64,000 bases of DNA from Pelotomaculum sp. UBA1371 (GCA_002305915.1 DBRJ01000047.1:1164-65163); one strand, 5' to 3'; shown: positions 18,171-27,251, counted from the stretch's first letter. Notes: generated by a model from the letters alone, not told the origin. Numbers and translations are program-made.

Positions 18171-18956
18171 CTATAAAAATTTAAGCAATTCGTCATGGAT
18201 CAGGCCGTTGGATGCTGCTATTGAGAGATAGGGTTCAAGGACCAGTTTGTTGCCGTCGACGTCCGTGACCCTGCCCCCGGCTTCTTCCACGAGCAGGGAG
18301 CCGGCAGCCACATCCCAGGGCATCAGGGTGTTTTCCCAGAAACCGGTCAGCCGCCCGCAGGCCACGTAGGCCAGTTCCAGGGCAGCGGAACCCAAAGCCC
18401 TTAAATTGGAACAGCGCTGAATAATCCTGTGGTAGTCGATTCTGTTCAGGCGTTCGCCAAAGGACTTATTGGCAGGATAACCGGTAACCAGAAGGCTTTC
18501 CGGCAATGTTTGCCGGAGCTTGTCTACCCGCACCGGCCTGCCGTTCAGAAAGGCCCCGCAGCCTGCCGAGGCGGTGAAGCATTCCCGCCGGAACGGATCT
18601 AACACCACTCCGGCCAGAACTCTGTCTTGACGGCAGAGACCAATTGACACACTACAAAAGGGAATGCCGTAGACAAAGTTGGTGGTGCCGTCCAGGGGAT
18701 CCACGTACCAGGTAAAGCTGTCCCGTTCGATTTCCGGGGCTTTTTCATTTTCTTCACCTATAATCACGTGTTCTGGAAATGCCTTCCGGAGACCTGCCGT
18801 GATCAATTTTTCAGATTGGCGGTCCACCTCTGTCACCAGATCTGAGGGGCAGGACTTGAATCCCCTGTCAAAGTCTCCTCCAAAACTATTTCTGATAATT
18901 TCTCCTGCCTGAAGGGCCAGGTCAACGGCAGTATTCAGGAAAAGATCGTAATTCAT
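18171..18956 (-). CDS. suhB: Inositol monophosphatase family protein
   Basis: A 261-aa Mg2+-dependent sugar phosphatase (inositol-1-phosphatase/SuhB type). The metal-binding motifs are intact: GEEN (Glu), WYVDPLDGTTNFVYG, and WDVAAGSLLVEEAGG near the C-terminus. The start is set at ATG 18954-18956 behind AAAGGAG, rather than the longer frame to 18998. Could also act on fructose bisphosphate or NADP, as some homologues do. Confidence 0.92.
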   Translation of the reverse strand: MNYDLFLNTAVDLALQAGEIIRNSFGGDFDRGFKSCPSDLVTEVDRQSEKLITAGLRKAFPEHVIIGEENEKAPEIERDSFTWYVDPLDGTTNFVYGIPFCSVSIGLCRQDRVLAGVVLDPFRRECFTASAGCGAFLNGRPVRVDKLRQTLPESLLVTGYPANKSFGERLNRIDYHRIIQRCSNLRALGSAALELAYVACGRLTGFWENTLMPWDVAAGSLLVEEAGGRVTDVDGNKLVLEPYLSIAASNGLIHDELLKFL

Positions 18957-19141
18957 GGCGGCTCCTTTGCTCTTTTCTTTCAGGTTAAATTTTAACATAA
19001 TTTTTGAGCAAAGTCCCGCTGTTGAGCATCAGCCCCAAAAAACCGGCATATCTTTTGCAGTTAAAGGCTATCAGGCACCGGCTTAATATTGTCTTGTGCG
19101 TAAGAGCATCCTTCTGCCGGCGCCTGGTGGTGTAGGGCGAT

Positions 19142-20185
19142 TTATTCTGTTGCTCCCCCTGGCTGGAGCCACAGATTACGCCTTTCCAGTAAACAGCTGC
19201 ACGTTAATACAAAAAAGGCAGCTTCCGCGCAGAACCAGTTGCTTGATTGCGAATCAATGTAGGCCTCCCGGACATAGCGGATCTTCTCGTAGGCTGCCCT
19301 GTAAGCACCGTGCAGGCAGGCGTAATAACCAAGGACCATCCAGGGATAATCAGGGGGGCTGATTTTAATCCAGTCCGGGTGGTATTCATTAAATATTTTG
19401 TAAAGACGGACGCCCCTTTCCGATTCCGGTTTGTGAAGACCGCAAAGAACAGGGAAAATTTGACAGGATGCGTCGGGGTAAAACTTTTTTATGTTAACGC
19501 CGGGACGAAACCAGCCGGTTTTACTGGCGTGGTAAAGTTGAATCCGCGGATTCCAGAGCATTCTTTCGATTCCTGCGGCGATGGACTTTGCCCTGGCCCG
19601 GTAGTGGGGAGCTTCCCCAGAGCCCAGGCTATCCAGCAGCTTGCCGAAATCCTCCAGGCCCCGGTATGCTTCGCAGTTATCCATCAGGTATTTTACTTTA
19701 TGGCTGGCCAGGGCATAGGTCAGGCCGTCCCAGTCCATCAAGTTGATTATTGCTTGTGCTATTTTTTTAAGGCCCGAAAGGTTTCTCCGGACCCAGCCGT
19801 TCTGTCCGGAGCGGTGGTGGTAAAGGGCGGCCAGGGATAGAAAGGTTCCGGCGTAGGCATCCTCTGAATCAGGTCTGGTGGTCCCGGGCTGACCGTTTTG
19901 ATCATAATGATAGTCCAGGATGGTCCCATTATTCTCCAGATTTCTTAAATACCAGTTTAGATAACGCTCCACCAGCGGGTATGCTGCAGGTTCCTCCAGC
20001 AAAGCCATAGCCGCAAAATTTGAAAAGTAGGGTGTGACCCAGCCCTGGTGCGGGTAACGGGTTATGGCGCCGTCGGCGCTGCTTCCGTAGTTAAGAATTT
20101 GACAACTTTTCAGCCACTGAATTTGCGCAGCCAGATTACCCTGCAGTGCGTGAACCACTTCAGCTGCATTGCTGATATATTCCAC
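19142..20185 (-). CDS. Six-hairpin glycosidase-like protein, unknown substrate
   Basis: A 347-aa predicted (alpha/alpha)6-toroid protein. Repeated paired helices rich in aromatic residues (WVTPYFSNFAAMALLE, SEDAYAGTFLSLAALYHHR, YPWMVLGYYACLHGAYRAAYE) resemble the six-hairpin glycosidase superfamily. I cannot place it in a named GH family or point to catalytic acids with certainty; Asp/Glu in DSEDAYAG is a candidate. The start is placed at GTG 20183-20185, which has GGAG 8 nt upstream, rather than the GTG three codons earlier. No signal peptide. Upstream and downstream gaps show no operon partner. Confidence 0.6.
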   Translation of the reverse strand: MEYISNAAEVVHALQGNLAAQIQWLKSCQILNYGSSADGAITRYPHQGWVTPYFSNFAAMALLEEPAAYPLVERYLNWYLRNLENNGTILDYHYDQNGQPGTTRPDSEDAYAGTFLSLAALYHHRSGQNGWVRRNLSGLKKIAQAIINLMDWDGLTYALASHKVKYLMDNCEAYRGLEDFGKLLDSLGSGEAPHYRARAKSIAAGIERMLWNPRIQLYHASKTGWFRPGVNIKKFYPDASCQIFPVLCGLHKPESERGVRLYKIFNEYHPDWIKISPPDYPWMVLGYYACLHGAYRAAYEKIRYVREAYIDSQSSNWFCAEAAFFVLTCSCLLERRNLWLQPGGATE

Positions 20186-20573
20186 AGGAAACACTCCAAT
20201 AAATTATTTATTACATACTATGGTTTTACTCAGTTTTAGTTTCGAGTATGTGGAGGAAAGAAAACCAGTCTTAAAGAATACTGTTTCCAATGGGGGAGAA
20301 ACAATGTCCGGGAGACGGCCGGGCAGTTTGTTGATTATCTCTTTGCGGTGAGCCCGGCGCTTTCCCCGGCAAGAGGTATATACCGGAGATGTGATTAAGG
20401 CCTGTTTTTTTAAGGGATAAGAACAGGGCAGGCTGTGCAAAATATTTATTACTTTAGATTACAGACAAAAGGGATTTAACCGGCTGCCGCTGAATAATTT
20501 TTATAAATAACCCTCCAGCCTGCTTCGTGAAAACTGTCATAAAAACAGTTAATTAAAGAAGGGGAAATGTCCT
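20186..20573. other. Intergenic region with a possible 15-codon micro-ORF
   Basis: About 390 bp. The only notable item is ATG 20304 to TGA 20351 (15 codons, MSGRRPGSLLIISLR), with an excellent GGGGGAG 5 nt upstream. There is no evidence that it is expressed. Otherwise AT-rich with no clear promoter or terminator. Confidence 0.35.
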
Positions 20574-20879
20574 GTGAAAAGCCCTCGAATCCTGCTAATC
20601 TTGTTTGGCCTGTCCTTTCTTGCCATCCAGGTCGTAAGTTATATGTCCAGTATATCCAAGCATGAGGAACGGGTGGTAAAGCTTGAAAAACAGGCTATAC
20701 AATATGAAACCAAGGGCACCTATATTGATTTGAAGCTGGACCCGGCACTGGAACTGAGAAAAGAAAAAACAAGGTTTAAAGCTGAAACGGTGAATTTTAT
20801 TATCAAGGTGCTGATTATTTCAGCGTCAACAGCCTTTGTTTTTGCTCTGACGAGGGACCGGGGAGAGAAAGGAACCTGA
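20574..20879 (+). CDS. Small membrane protein with two TM segments
   Basis: Hypothetical, 101 aa, GTG start with GGGGAAA upstream. It has an N-terminal hydrophobic segment (LLILFGLSFLAIQVVS), a charged helical middle (about 28-72, possible coiled coil) and a second segment (FIIKVLIISASTAFVFAL) ending in charged residues. This gives a hairpin with the middle on one side of the membrane. I do not recognise a family. A strong terminator follows directly, so it is monocistronic. Confidence 0.6.
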   Translation: MKSPRILLILFGLSFLAIQVVSYMSSISKHEERVVKLEKQAIQYETKGTYIDLKLDPALELRKEKTRFKAETVNFIIKVLIISASTAFVFALTRDRGEKGT

Positions 20880-20908
20880 CCGGCCGCTTCCCGGAATATA
20901 GAGAAATG

Positions 20909-20937
20909 ACCCCCTGCCCGGGGGTTTTATTTTTTCC
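20909..20937 (+). terminator. Rho-independent terminator after small membrane protein
   Basis: 6-bp stem ACCCCC/GGGGGT with a TGCCC loop, then TTTTATTTTTT. 30 bp past the stop. Confidence 0.85.
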
Positions 20938-21105
20938 GGAATGGTGAAACCCTTTAAAATACTGGTTTAAGGGGGATTTTTAGGTTAAGGCGCGGCTGCC
21001 CGGCCGGGCAGAGATGACGGCAGCATCTGGCAACAGGTATAAATTCCTTGAATCTATGCAAAATATAAACGGCTTTCAATAAATTATTGCATGGAGGTAG
21101 AACAA

Positions 21106-21675
21106 ATGATGAAAATGGGTACCCATGAAGCAATGGAAATGCACGAGGTTCTGAGTGAATCTATCTGTATGATTGACCATTACGCTATGTACTTAAACCA
21201 ATGCCGGGATCCGGAACTGCGCAGGGTACTGGAGCGTCAGCAGCGGCATATGATTGATTCTTACAATACCAAGGTAAATGTCATGCAGGGACAGGGTATT
21301 GATATCTCCCGGGCGCCGAGGATGACAATGGGCGCTGCCGCAGGAATGGGTATGAATCATCAGCCGGATTACGGCATGCAGCAAACTTCGCCGGTAACAC
21401 CCAGGCCCGAGGCCAGGAACCTGGACGACCGTATAATCGCCCAGGGCGCCCTGATGTTTCATAAATGCGGAGCCGTACGTTCGACGAATGCAGCACTGGA
21501 ATGTGCCAACCCGCAACTTCGCAATTTGCTGGCAACCTCATCGAGGTCCTGTATGGAGATGGCCTATGAAATATTCCAGTACATGAACCATAAAGGCTGG
21601 TACCAGGTGCCCATGATGCCGGAACATACCCTGAATCAAATGCAGCAGACTTACCAGCCCATGATGGGTCACTAA
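21106..21675 (+). CDS. Spore coat protein, CotF-like
   Basis: A 189-aa CotF-family spore coat protein. The N-terminal helical bundle (THEAMEMHEVLSESICMIDH, and a second pair of helices around 110-160 with CGAVRSTNAALECANPQLRN) and the Met/Gln-rich tail (QMQQTYQPMMGH) are characteristic. A low-complexity Met/Gly/Pro linker separates the two halves. The start is ATG 21106 with GGAGGT 7 nt upstream, not the earlier ATG that overlaps this ribosome site. It should be expressed in the mother cell late in sporulation; no sigma-K promoter is convincing. Followed by a strong terminator. Confidence 0.85.
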   Translation: MMKMGTHEAMEMHEVLSESICMIDHYAMYLNQCRDPELRRVLERQQRHMIDSYNTKVNVMQGQGIDISRAPRMTMGAAAGMGMNHQPDYGMQQTSPVTPRPEARNLDDRIIAQGALMFHKCGAVRSTNAALECANPQLRNLLATSSRSCMEMAYEIFQYMNHKGWYQVPMMPEHTLNQMQQTYQPMMGH

Positions 21676-21680
21676 ACCGC

Positions 21681-21714
21681 CCGGCCCCACCGCCATGGTG
21701 GGGCCGGAAATTTT
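21681..21714 (+). terminator. Terminator after the coat protein gene
   Basis: 11-bp perfect stem CCGGCCCCACC/GGTGGGGCCGG with a 5-nt loop, then AAATTTT. Confidence 0.8.
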
Positions 21715-21836
21715 ACAAGGGGAAAAGCGAGGTGAACCAGATGGGGTGGAAGCTACGCAAAAAATGATCGCCGGCCATAGGGGAAGCTGGCGCAGTAAAT
21801 GATTAATTTCACAGAGAACCCGGCTCCGCCGCAGAC

Positions 21837-22100
21837 CTACCTTAAATATAAAATAATTTGAAACGCCAACAGCATGATAATACCCAGGATCCCCAGAACT
21901 GCCAGTAATCTCGTCCGCCTTTGTTCAGCGGCCAGAAACAGGTATTTCTGTTCCAGTCCGGCAACCAGCTCATTCATTTTCTGTATTTCAACATTCATTA
22001 ATTGGGCTTTTTCCGAAGCCGGTCCTACGATTCTTTTTTGAATGGTGTCAGCCAGCGCCAGGACCATTTCCCGGTTGTTGCCGGTTTTTTCAATGCTCAT
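21837..22100 (-). CDS. Small tail-anchored coiled-coil protein
   Basis: Hypothetical, 87 aa. ATG 22098-22100 lies 5 nt behind GGGGGAG, and the first 11 bp overlap the end of the upstream gene, so the two are translationally linked. It consists of a helical region (about 1-60, heptad-like: VEIQKMNELVAGLEQKYLFLAAEQ) followed by one C-terminal membrane segment (LLAVLGILGIIMLLAFQIIL). It looks like a tail-anchored partner. Last gene of what appears to be an operon led by the dynamin-like gene. Confidence 0.6.
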   Translation of the reverse strand: MSIEKTGNNREMVLALADTIQKRIVGPASEKAQLMNVEIQKMNELVAGLEQKYLFLAAEQRRTRLLAVLGILGIIMLLAFQIILYLR

Positions 22101-22389
22101 CAAAGCTCCCCCCGCCGACCTGACTGATGGCATCCCTGAGCGCCGCCAGGATCATCAGGGGGATTTGCTGTACTTTATCCTCCAATGCCTCCAGCCTTTC
22201 CTTGAGCTCTTTCATCATAGCCCTGTCCTCGGCTTTTAACACTTCCAGACGCCCGGCTATTTTTTGGTTTTCCTCCAGTACAGGTTGTACCATTTTCTTT
22301 TTCAAGCCGGAAAGGATATCTTTTAAAAGCTGCTGAATTAATTCGTCACCGGCATGACCGGTCTTCGGTCCGTCCAATGAACTCATCAT
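22090..22389 (-). CDS. Small coiled-coil protein
   Basis: Hypothetical, 99 aa, soluble, strongly helical and charged (QLLKDILSGLKKKMVQPVLEENQ, LKAEDRAMMKELKERLEALEDKV). The ribosome site AGAGGAGGAG is strong. No family recognised. It is third in the series dynamin, 64-aa protein, this protein, tail-anchored protein, all on the minus strand with short gaps. By position it may assist or regulate the dynamin-like GTPase; this is inference only. Confidence 0.55.
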   Translation of the reverse strand: MMSSLDGPKTGHAGDELIQQLLKDILSGLKKKMVQPVLEENQKIAGRLEVLKAEDRAMMKELKERLEALEDKVQQIPLMILAALRDAISQVGGGSFDEH

Positions 22390-22437
22390 TAATCTCTCCT
22401 CCTCTTAAAATATAATTGGAACTTCTGCTTTTCTAGA

Positions 22438-22632
22438 TTAGATTTTATCAATGGTCCTTTTCAGGATTAAGAGCATTCTGGAGGCTTCCCTTTGAGTATG
22501 CTCCTCCAGCGCGGACCGGACATGCCCTGCAAAGTCTTGAAGTAGGTCCTTCCTGATTTCTCCGCCTGTCCGTCCGCTGATTTCCCTGATAATCCTGCGC
22601 AGCCTCTCGTCCAAAAGCCTTGCGTTGTCCAT
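22438..22632 (-). CDS. Small helical protein, 64 aa
   Basis: Hypothetical. ATG 22630-22632 behind GGGGGG. The whole sequence is predicted helical and rich in Arg/Glu (RRIIREISGRTGGEIRKDLL, RMLLILKRTIDKI), with no cysteine, no membrane segment and no recognised family. It lies about 100 bp downstream of the dynamin-like gene on the same strand. Confidence 0.5.
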   Translation of the reverse strand: MDNARLLDERLRRIIREISGRTGGEIRKDLLQDFAGHVRSALEEHTQREASRMLLILKRTIDKI

Positions 22633-22734
22633 ATTAACCCCCCCTGCAGGTTATTCGTAGCGCAAATCCGCTCCACGGAAAGCAGATTTGCCGCCAGGCC
22701 TTCAGCAGCCCGGCGCTTTGTTTTTAAATGTGAC

Positions 22735-25092
22735 TTAAGGAGACTTCGAAAAGTAGACCGCGCTGCGGATCTCCTTTAACCTTCTGCTTGACTGCCTCAA
22801 GAAATCCTGAGCCTCGCGCAGGTGTTTTTTTTGTTCAAATGAAAGCGTCCCGTCCAGGAAACTGTCCCTTATTCTTTGGAAGGCATCGTTGAGAATTAAA
22901 AACAGTTCTTCCACCGAAGCTAAATAAAAAGCCCTGCCGCTGTAACCCAGGATGCCTTCTTCCAGGCGTTTTAAAAAAGCCCTCAGCAGTCCTCCGTCCT
23001 CCCCGGTAAGACCTTTTAAAGCGGAGATCAGGAAAACTCCCGGGTTAGTAAAGATGAAGCCTTCCGGTGCTGACGGGGAGGCCAGCTTCCTTCGAACAAA
23101 GTTAGCTACAGCTTCCTGCTGGGCTGGACTTAAAACGTCAGCAAAATTGATTAGAAAGAAATAATTACCCTCACGTATGTCCGGGACTTCTCCCTTTTTA
23201 ATAAATCCGTGGGCCTGGCGCCCGAATAAAGCCTCAAAGTGCTCTTTGTCCATGTTGTTCAGGATATGTTTGGCGTTGAAAAAAATCAGATAAACATCAC
23301 ATTGCTGAATGAATCGCCGGGTTTTTCTATAATGGTGTTTTTGAATCCAGTCCAGTCCCGGGGTGTCGATAAATTCGGCCAGTTTCAAATACTCGCCGGG
23401 ATGTTGAATCTCAACCAGGTCAATCCGAAAAAAATTTTCCCGGCCTGCCGCCAGTCGCTTGAAACGGTCCAGCTCCGGAGGATTGGAAAGGTCAAATTCA
23501 ATTATTCCTGCGTCTTTAAATGTAACCCTGACCTCCTCCACAGCCCCGGAGGCTCTCAGCCCCTTTAAGGGAACCGGCTTGAAGGCTGCCGGGAGAACCG
23601 GGCTTCCTTTGGTCCTGGCAAAAGAGCCGGCGGCAAAGAGTTCTTTGAGACGCTTGATGTTTTGGAGCATTTCCCTCCTTTCGACCCGCCGGAGACAGCG
23701 ACCGGAGCCTGCTTCCAGAAATGCTACAGGAGAATTGGCAGCAAGGAGCCAGTTTTCCAGCGCTGCTGCTTCTTCCCGGCGCAGGCCGGCCATGTTCCCT
23801 ACTAAATCATACATTTTTAAGGTCACCTGGAGCGGATAGTGGACGACAGCTCTTTTTTGCCGGCCGTAAGTAATCCGGGTCACGCAGGGGGTTGTGGGTC
23901 CATCTGCCCTGGGGAGGAGGTCATCTTTCAGCAGGGCGTTGAAAAAAGTCGATTTACCTGTTGAAAATCCGCCGGCCGCGGCCACTGTAAAGCGCTTTCC
24001 CGCGACCCGGTTGTAAAGCTCAGTTAGTTTCGCTTTGTCCAGATAAGATTCTAACTTTTTTTCCTTCAGCAGGCGGTTGAGCAGTTCCAGGAGGTCTTCC
24101 TTGCCTTCTTTAATCCCCGCCGCCCCGGGGCGGTAGGGTCTGCCCACGGGCATACCGGTCCCGGCCTCAATATTGCCGCAATTAATTTTGTCCGAGAGTT
24201 GTTCCAGTTCCAGGACGACCGAGGGAAGGGTATGCAGAATACGTCTGACTTCTATTATTCTTGCAGCGGTTTCCTGGATTTCCCAAAAACTGGAGAGAAA
24301 TAGAGAATCATTGCTGATTTTAACTATTTTATTCATTCTTTGGGACAGCTCAGCTTCTCTTTTTTGCATGGCACTGGAAGCTTGTCTGTAGGCGGCGCGG
24401 GCCAGTTCCACTTCCAGGAAGAGGCGCAGAAACTCGATGTTGTCCTTCTTAAAAGTATTAATTGTATTTAACCTCATCCGGCTTAAAAAAATTTCTCTTA
24501 AGGCCGACCGGGTTAACTCGAGGGAGGAACCGTCGGTTAAACCAAGATTGCAGTTCAACCAGAAGGAAAGACTGCCGCTATGTCTTTTCTTCCAGAAGGA
24601 AGACAGCTTGTATAGAAACAGCCGGTTAAAATCCTCAATGCCCCTCTGATGAAAAAGATAGATAACCATGTCGGCCTCTCTGGCCTCCTGTTCGGCCAGT
24701 CCGGTATATTCACCGTGGAAAGAGTCTATGCCCGGTGTATCCACAAGGCTGCATTTTTTTAAAAGGGGAGCGGGGCATTCAATCGTAACCCGCCCGGCCG
24801 GCGCCTTCAGTTGATTTAAAAAGCTATGGAAATCATCCCTTTGTCGAAAGACAAATTTTTGGCGACCCCTGGTGACGGTTGCTTTAAATGTTGCGCCGTA
24901 AACGAAGTGTAAGGGCTGAAATGTACTGGGGATTGCTCCAACCGGGCTGAGTTCTCCTCCCAGGAGATTGTTGACCAGGGTTGATTTGCCGGCGTTAAAG
25001 GCTCCCAGGACCGCTACGCGGGGCCTGGCAAGCGGGCCGGCGAAGGTTTCCAATTTCTCTTGACCCTCGATAAACATGCGGATGTAATCCAA
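22735..25092 (-). CDS. Double-headed dynamin-like GTPase
   Basis: A 785-aa protein with two dynamin-type GTPase domains in one chain. Head 1: P-loop GAFNAGKST around residue 30, switch threonine in PSTFQP, G3 VDTPGIDSF. Head 2: P-loop GGFSTGKST around 375, switch in GPTTPCVTR, G3 IDTPGLDWI. Helical stalk regions separate and follow the heads. TTG start with GGAGGCGG 5 nt upstream. Tandem bacterial dynamins (Bacillus DynA is the known case) fuse membranes and help cells survive membrane damage and phage. Each half is shorter than a DynA half, with no obvious paddle segment. It leads the group of small helical genes. Confidence 0.85.
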   Translation of the reverse strand: MDYIRMFIEGQEKLETFAGPLARPRVAVLGAFNAGKSTLVNNLLGGELSPVGAIPSTFQPLHFVYGATFKATVTRGRQKFVFRQRDDFHSFLNQLKAPAGRVTIECPAPLLKKCSLVDTPGIDSFHGEYTGLAEQEAREADMVIYLFHQRGIEDFNRLFLYKLSSFWKKRHSGSLSFWLNCNLGLTDGSSLELTRSALREIFLSRMRLNTINTFKKDNIEFLRLFLEVELARAAYRQASSAMQKREAELSQRMNKIVKISNDSLFLSSFWEIQETAARIIEVRRILHTLPSVVLELEQLSDKINCGNIEAGTGMPVGRPYRPGAAGIKEGKEDLLELLNRLLKEKKLESYLDKAKLTELYNRVAGKRFTVAAAGGFSTGKSTFFNALLKDDLLPRADGPTTPCVTRITYGRQKRAVVHYPLQVTLKMYDLVGNMAGLRREEAAALENWLLAANSPVAFLEAGSGRCLRRVERREMLQNIKRLKELFAAGSFARTKGSPVLPAAFKPVPLKGLRASGAVEEVRVTFKDAGIIEFDLSNPPELDRFKRLAAGRENFFRIDLVEIQHPGEYLKLAEFIDTPGLDWIQKHHYRKTRRFIQQCDVYLIFFNAKHILNNMDKEHFEALFGRQAHGFIKKGEVPDIREGNYFFLINFADVLSPAQQEAVANFVRRKLASPSAPEGFIFTNPGVFLISALKGLTGEDGGLLRAFLKRLEEGILGYSGRAFYLASVEELFLILNDAFQRIRDSFLDGTLSFEQKKHLREAQDFLRQSSRRLKEIRSAVYFSKSP

Positions 25093-25218
25093 GTAAGCCG
25101 CCTCCGGTCAAAGGGTTAATGGTAATGGCAATCATTTCTTATATTTCTATATATTAGCGCTAATAGAGTTTTATGCACTGATTTGATTTATCTTGACAGG
25201 ATTTCTTTTAAATTTCGA

Positions 25219-25262
25219 ATAACTTAATCCCGTGATAAAATTAAGTTATCTGGTGATAGAAT
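25219..25262 (+). promoter_or_regulatory. Operator and promoter of the HTH-SIR2 operon
   Basis: Perfect 10-bp inverted repeat ATAACTTAAT (25219-25228)/ATTAAGTTAT (25240-25249) with an 11-nt spacer. It sits directly upstream of an extended -10, TGATAGAAT (25254-25262). It covers the -35 zone, fitting a repressor or autoregulator, possibly the HTH protein encoded just downstream. Confidence 0.55.
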
Positions 25263-25306
25263 AGTGTCAGAGAAAGTCTTTTAGCTTTTTAAAGGAGAGC
25301 GGAACA

Positions 25307-26173
25307 ATGTTCAACACTCCAACGGGACGTTATCTATCAACCGCCCAGGCAGGTGAATTCCTCGGAGTCACTCCCTCCCGGATTCACCGGCTGGTCCGGG
25401 ACGGGTTTTTGGAGGTAAAGGACACCAGGTTTTATAAGTTCGGCAAGAATTATTATTTTGACCGCACGGACGTCGAAAGACTGTTGCCCAGGATCCCCGA
25501 GATAAAAAGAAAATGGCAGGCGGAAGAGGACGCCCGCCTGGGAGCCAAAAGGGCTGCTTTCAAAAGGTTGAATGCAGAAAAAAAAGCCCGGGAATATCAG
25601 CACGTCAAGGAACAGTTCTTTTTATCCCTGGAGCATTACCCGGAAAAGTCTGCAACTTTGCTTAAAGCATCCTTTTACCTTTATCATTTGAACCATTATG
25701 CCAAGGGTGGCGAAGACTATCTCTATGATTTGAAAGAAAAGGTCTTAAGGAAATTTACAGAGAAGTTTTCAGCAGAGGAAGGCCTGGAAATACTTTTTGT
25801 TGAGGGTGGGCAAAAAATATCACTATGTGACTCCTGCCGGCAGAAGGCGCTAAAAATGGGTTTGGATTACATCCGTTACAAGTCGGCCTATGGTGGCTGC
25901 CCCCGTTGCAAGAAAAGAAGTGATTACTACAGCTTGTTTGAATTCAGGGTCCGTTACGGGGAGCACAGCTTCTGTTTTCACACGCCTTATTATGTTGCCA
26001 GGAACTGGATTAATGTTCCCTCCGGCTTGCCGCACAAAACCAGGGCCCGGGGGAAAGAGGAAGGCCGCGCCTTCGGGCGCCCAATCAGCGAGGCGGAGGC
26101 CATGGCTGTGAGCCTTGAAGAGGTCATCGGGGAACTGGAAAGGTTTCTTGGTGACAGACCGGAGGAGGGTTAA
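25307..26173 (+). CDS. Excisionase-type HTH protein with zinc ribbon
   Basis: A 288-aa protein. Residues 8-60 form a MerR/excisionase-like winged HTH (YLSTAQAGEFLGVTPSRIHRL, then YYFDRTDVERLL). A charged helical stretch follows, then a four-cysteine knuckle pair around 165-200 (CDSC and CPRC) likely binding zinc. The HTH resembles the one inside the large helicase ORF (LNLAEAAAFLGISIGQIRRL), suggesting related DNA or RNA recognition. AAAGGAGAG precedes the ATG. The SIR2 gene begins 4 bp after its stop, with the ribosome site inside this gene. I do not recognise the full-length family. Confidence 0.7.
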   Translation: MFNTPTGRYLSTAQAGEFLGVTPSRIHRLVRDGFLEVKDTRFYKFGKNYYFDRTDVERLLPRIPEIKRKWQAEEDARLGAKRAAFKRLNAEKKAREYQHVKEQFFLSLEHYPEKSATLLKASFYLYHLNHYAKGGEDYLYDLKEKVLRKFTEKFSAEEGLEILFVEGGQKISLCDSCRQKALKMGLDYIRYKSAYGGCPRCKKRSDYYSLFEFRVRYGEHSFCFHTPYYVARNWINVPSGLPHKTRARGKEEGRAFGRPISEAEAMAVSLEEVIGELERFLGDRPEEG

Positions 26174-26177
26174 AGCT

Positions 26178-27149
26178 TTGAGGACGGTATATATCTTTGG
26201 TGCGGGCGCTTCCGCTGCGGAAGGGGCTCCGGTGGTGCGCAATTTTCTCCGCATTGCCTACCGTCTCTTTAAGGAAGAACAGTCAGAGCCCGGCCTGGAA
26301 ATTGTTTGGGAGTTCCTGGAACATTTTTACGGAAGCCGGACAGCAATTAAAACTGGTGTAGATTTGGACAGGTACCCCGGTATTGACGAGATCTTCAACA
26401 TTGTGGACTGGTATCTTTTGCATAACCAATCTTTTTCCACCAGGTTTCACCGGGCCCGCTTATACGATTTAAAAACGGCTCTGGTTAAGCTGATCAGCAT
26501 GACCCTGGACAGAACCCTGCCTGCAGACAGTGGCATGCACCATTCCTTTGTAGCGGGAGTGCTGGGAAAGAGCGACATACTTCCAACTTTCATTTCCCTC
26601 AATTACGATATCGTTCTGGATAGGGCGGCGAGATCTGCAGGCTGCGTGCCGGAGTATGGTTTCTACGGCAACCATGACAATCACCTGGAAGCCCGTGGAA
26701 AAGTGCCCCTTTACAAACTGCACGGTTCCCTGAATTGGTCCTTTTGCCCGCTCTGCGGGGAAATCTCGGAGCACAACGACAAAGTTGCCCACCTCCTCTT
26801 CAGGGAGCAGAATACAATTCACTGCCTGGCCTGCGGCGGGGGAAACTCCCAGGCCATCATCATTGCCCCGACTCTGTACAAAGCCTATAACATCAGCAGG
26901 CTTCACAACATCTGGGACTGTGCGGCACGGGCCATCAGCCTCTCCCGGCGGTTGGTGTTCATCGGCTATTCCCTGGCCCCTTCGGATACCTCCATCATTG
27001 CAACGGTCAAAAGGGCTTTAAACGCACCGGATCAAAAAAGAGAAATCGTTGTGGTCAACCCCAACGAGCGCGCCTGCGAGCGCTACCGTCAGATTCTGGG
27101 CAAGGACTGCAGGATTTACCGTGAAGGGTTCAAGGGAGTGGTGGTTTAG
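26178..27149 (+). CDS. SIR2-like NAD-binding protein
   Basis: A 323-aa protein of the SIR2-like superfamily. Motifs in order: GAGAS near residue 9 (NAD-binding loop), LNYDIVLD around 155 (in place of the sirtuin TQNxD), KLHGSLNW around 190 (the HG histidine), a zinc ribbon CPLCG...CLACG, and FIGYSLAPSDT. It starts at TTG 26178 with GGAGGAGGG 8 nt upstream; the longer frame overlaps the previous gene. Stand-alone SIR2 proteins of this type occur in phage-defence systems, where they destroy NAD+, and as uncharacterised deacylase relatives. Its partner is the HTH/zinc protein, and a helicase pair faces it. Confidence 0.82.
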   Translation: MRTVYIFGAGASAAEGAPVVRNFLRIAYRLFKEEQSEPGLEIVWEFLEHFYGSRTAIKTGVDLDRYPGIDEIFNIVDWYLLHNQSFSTRFHRARLYDLKTALVKLISMTLDRTLPADSGMHHSFVAGVLGKSDILPTFISLNYDIVLDRAARSAGCVPEYGFYGNHDNHLEARGKVPLYKLHGSLNWSFCPLCGEISEHNDKVAHLLFREQNTIHCLACGGGNSQAIIIAPTLYKAYNISRLHNIWDCAARAISLSRRLVFIGYSLAPSDTSIIATVKRALNAPDQKREIVVVNPNERACERYRQILGKDCRIYREGFKGVVV

Positions 27150-27251
27150 GCAGTTAAAAGGAGCCCGGGGCCGGGTTGGAGCAGGAAAAAAGCTTTGAAA
27201 AGCGATCCCGGTCAAAGGTAATTTTTTCAGAGCTTTATAATCATAGCCATT

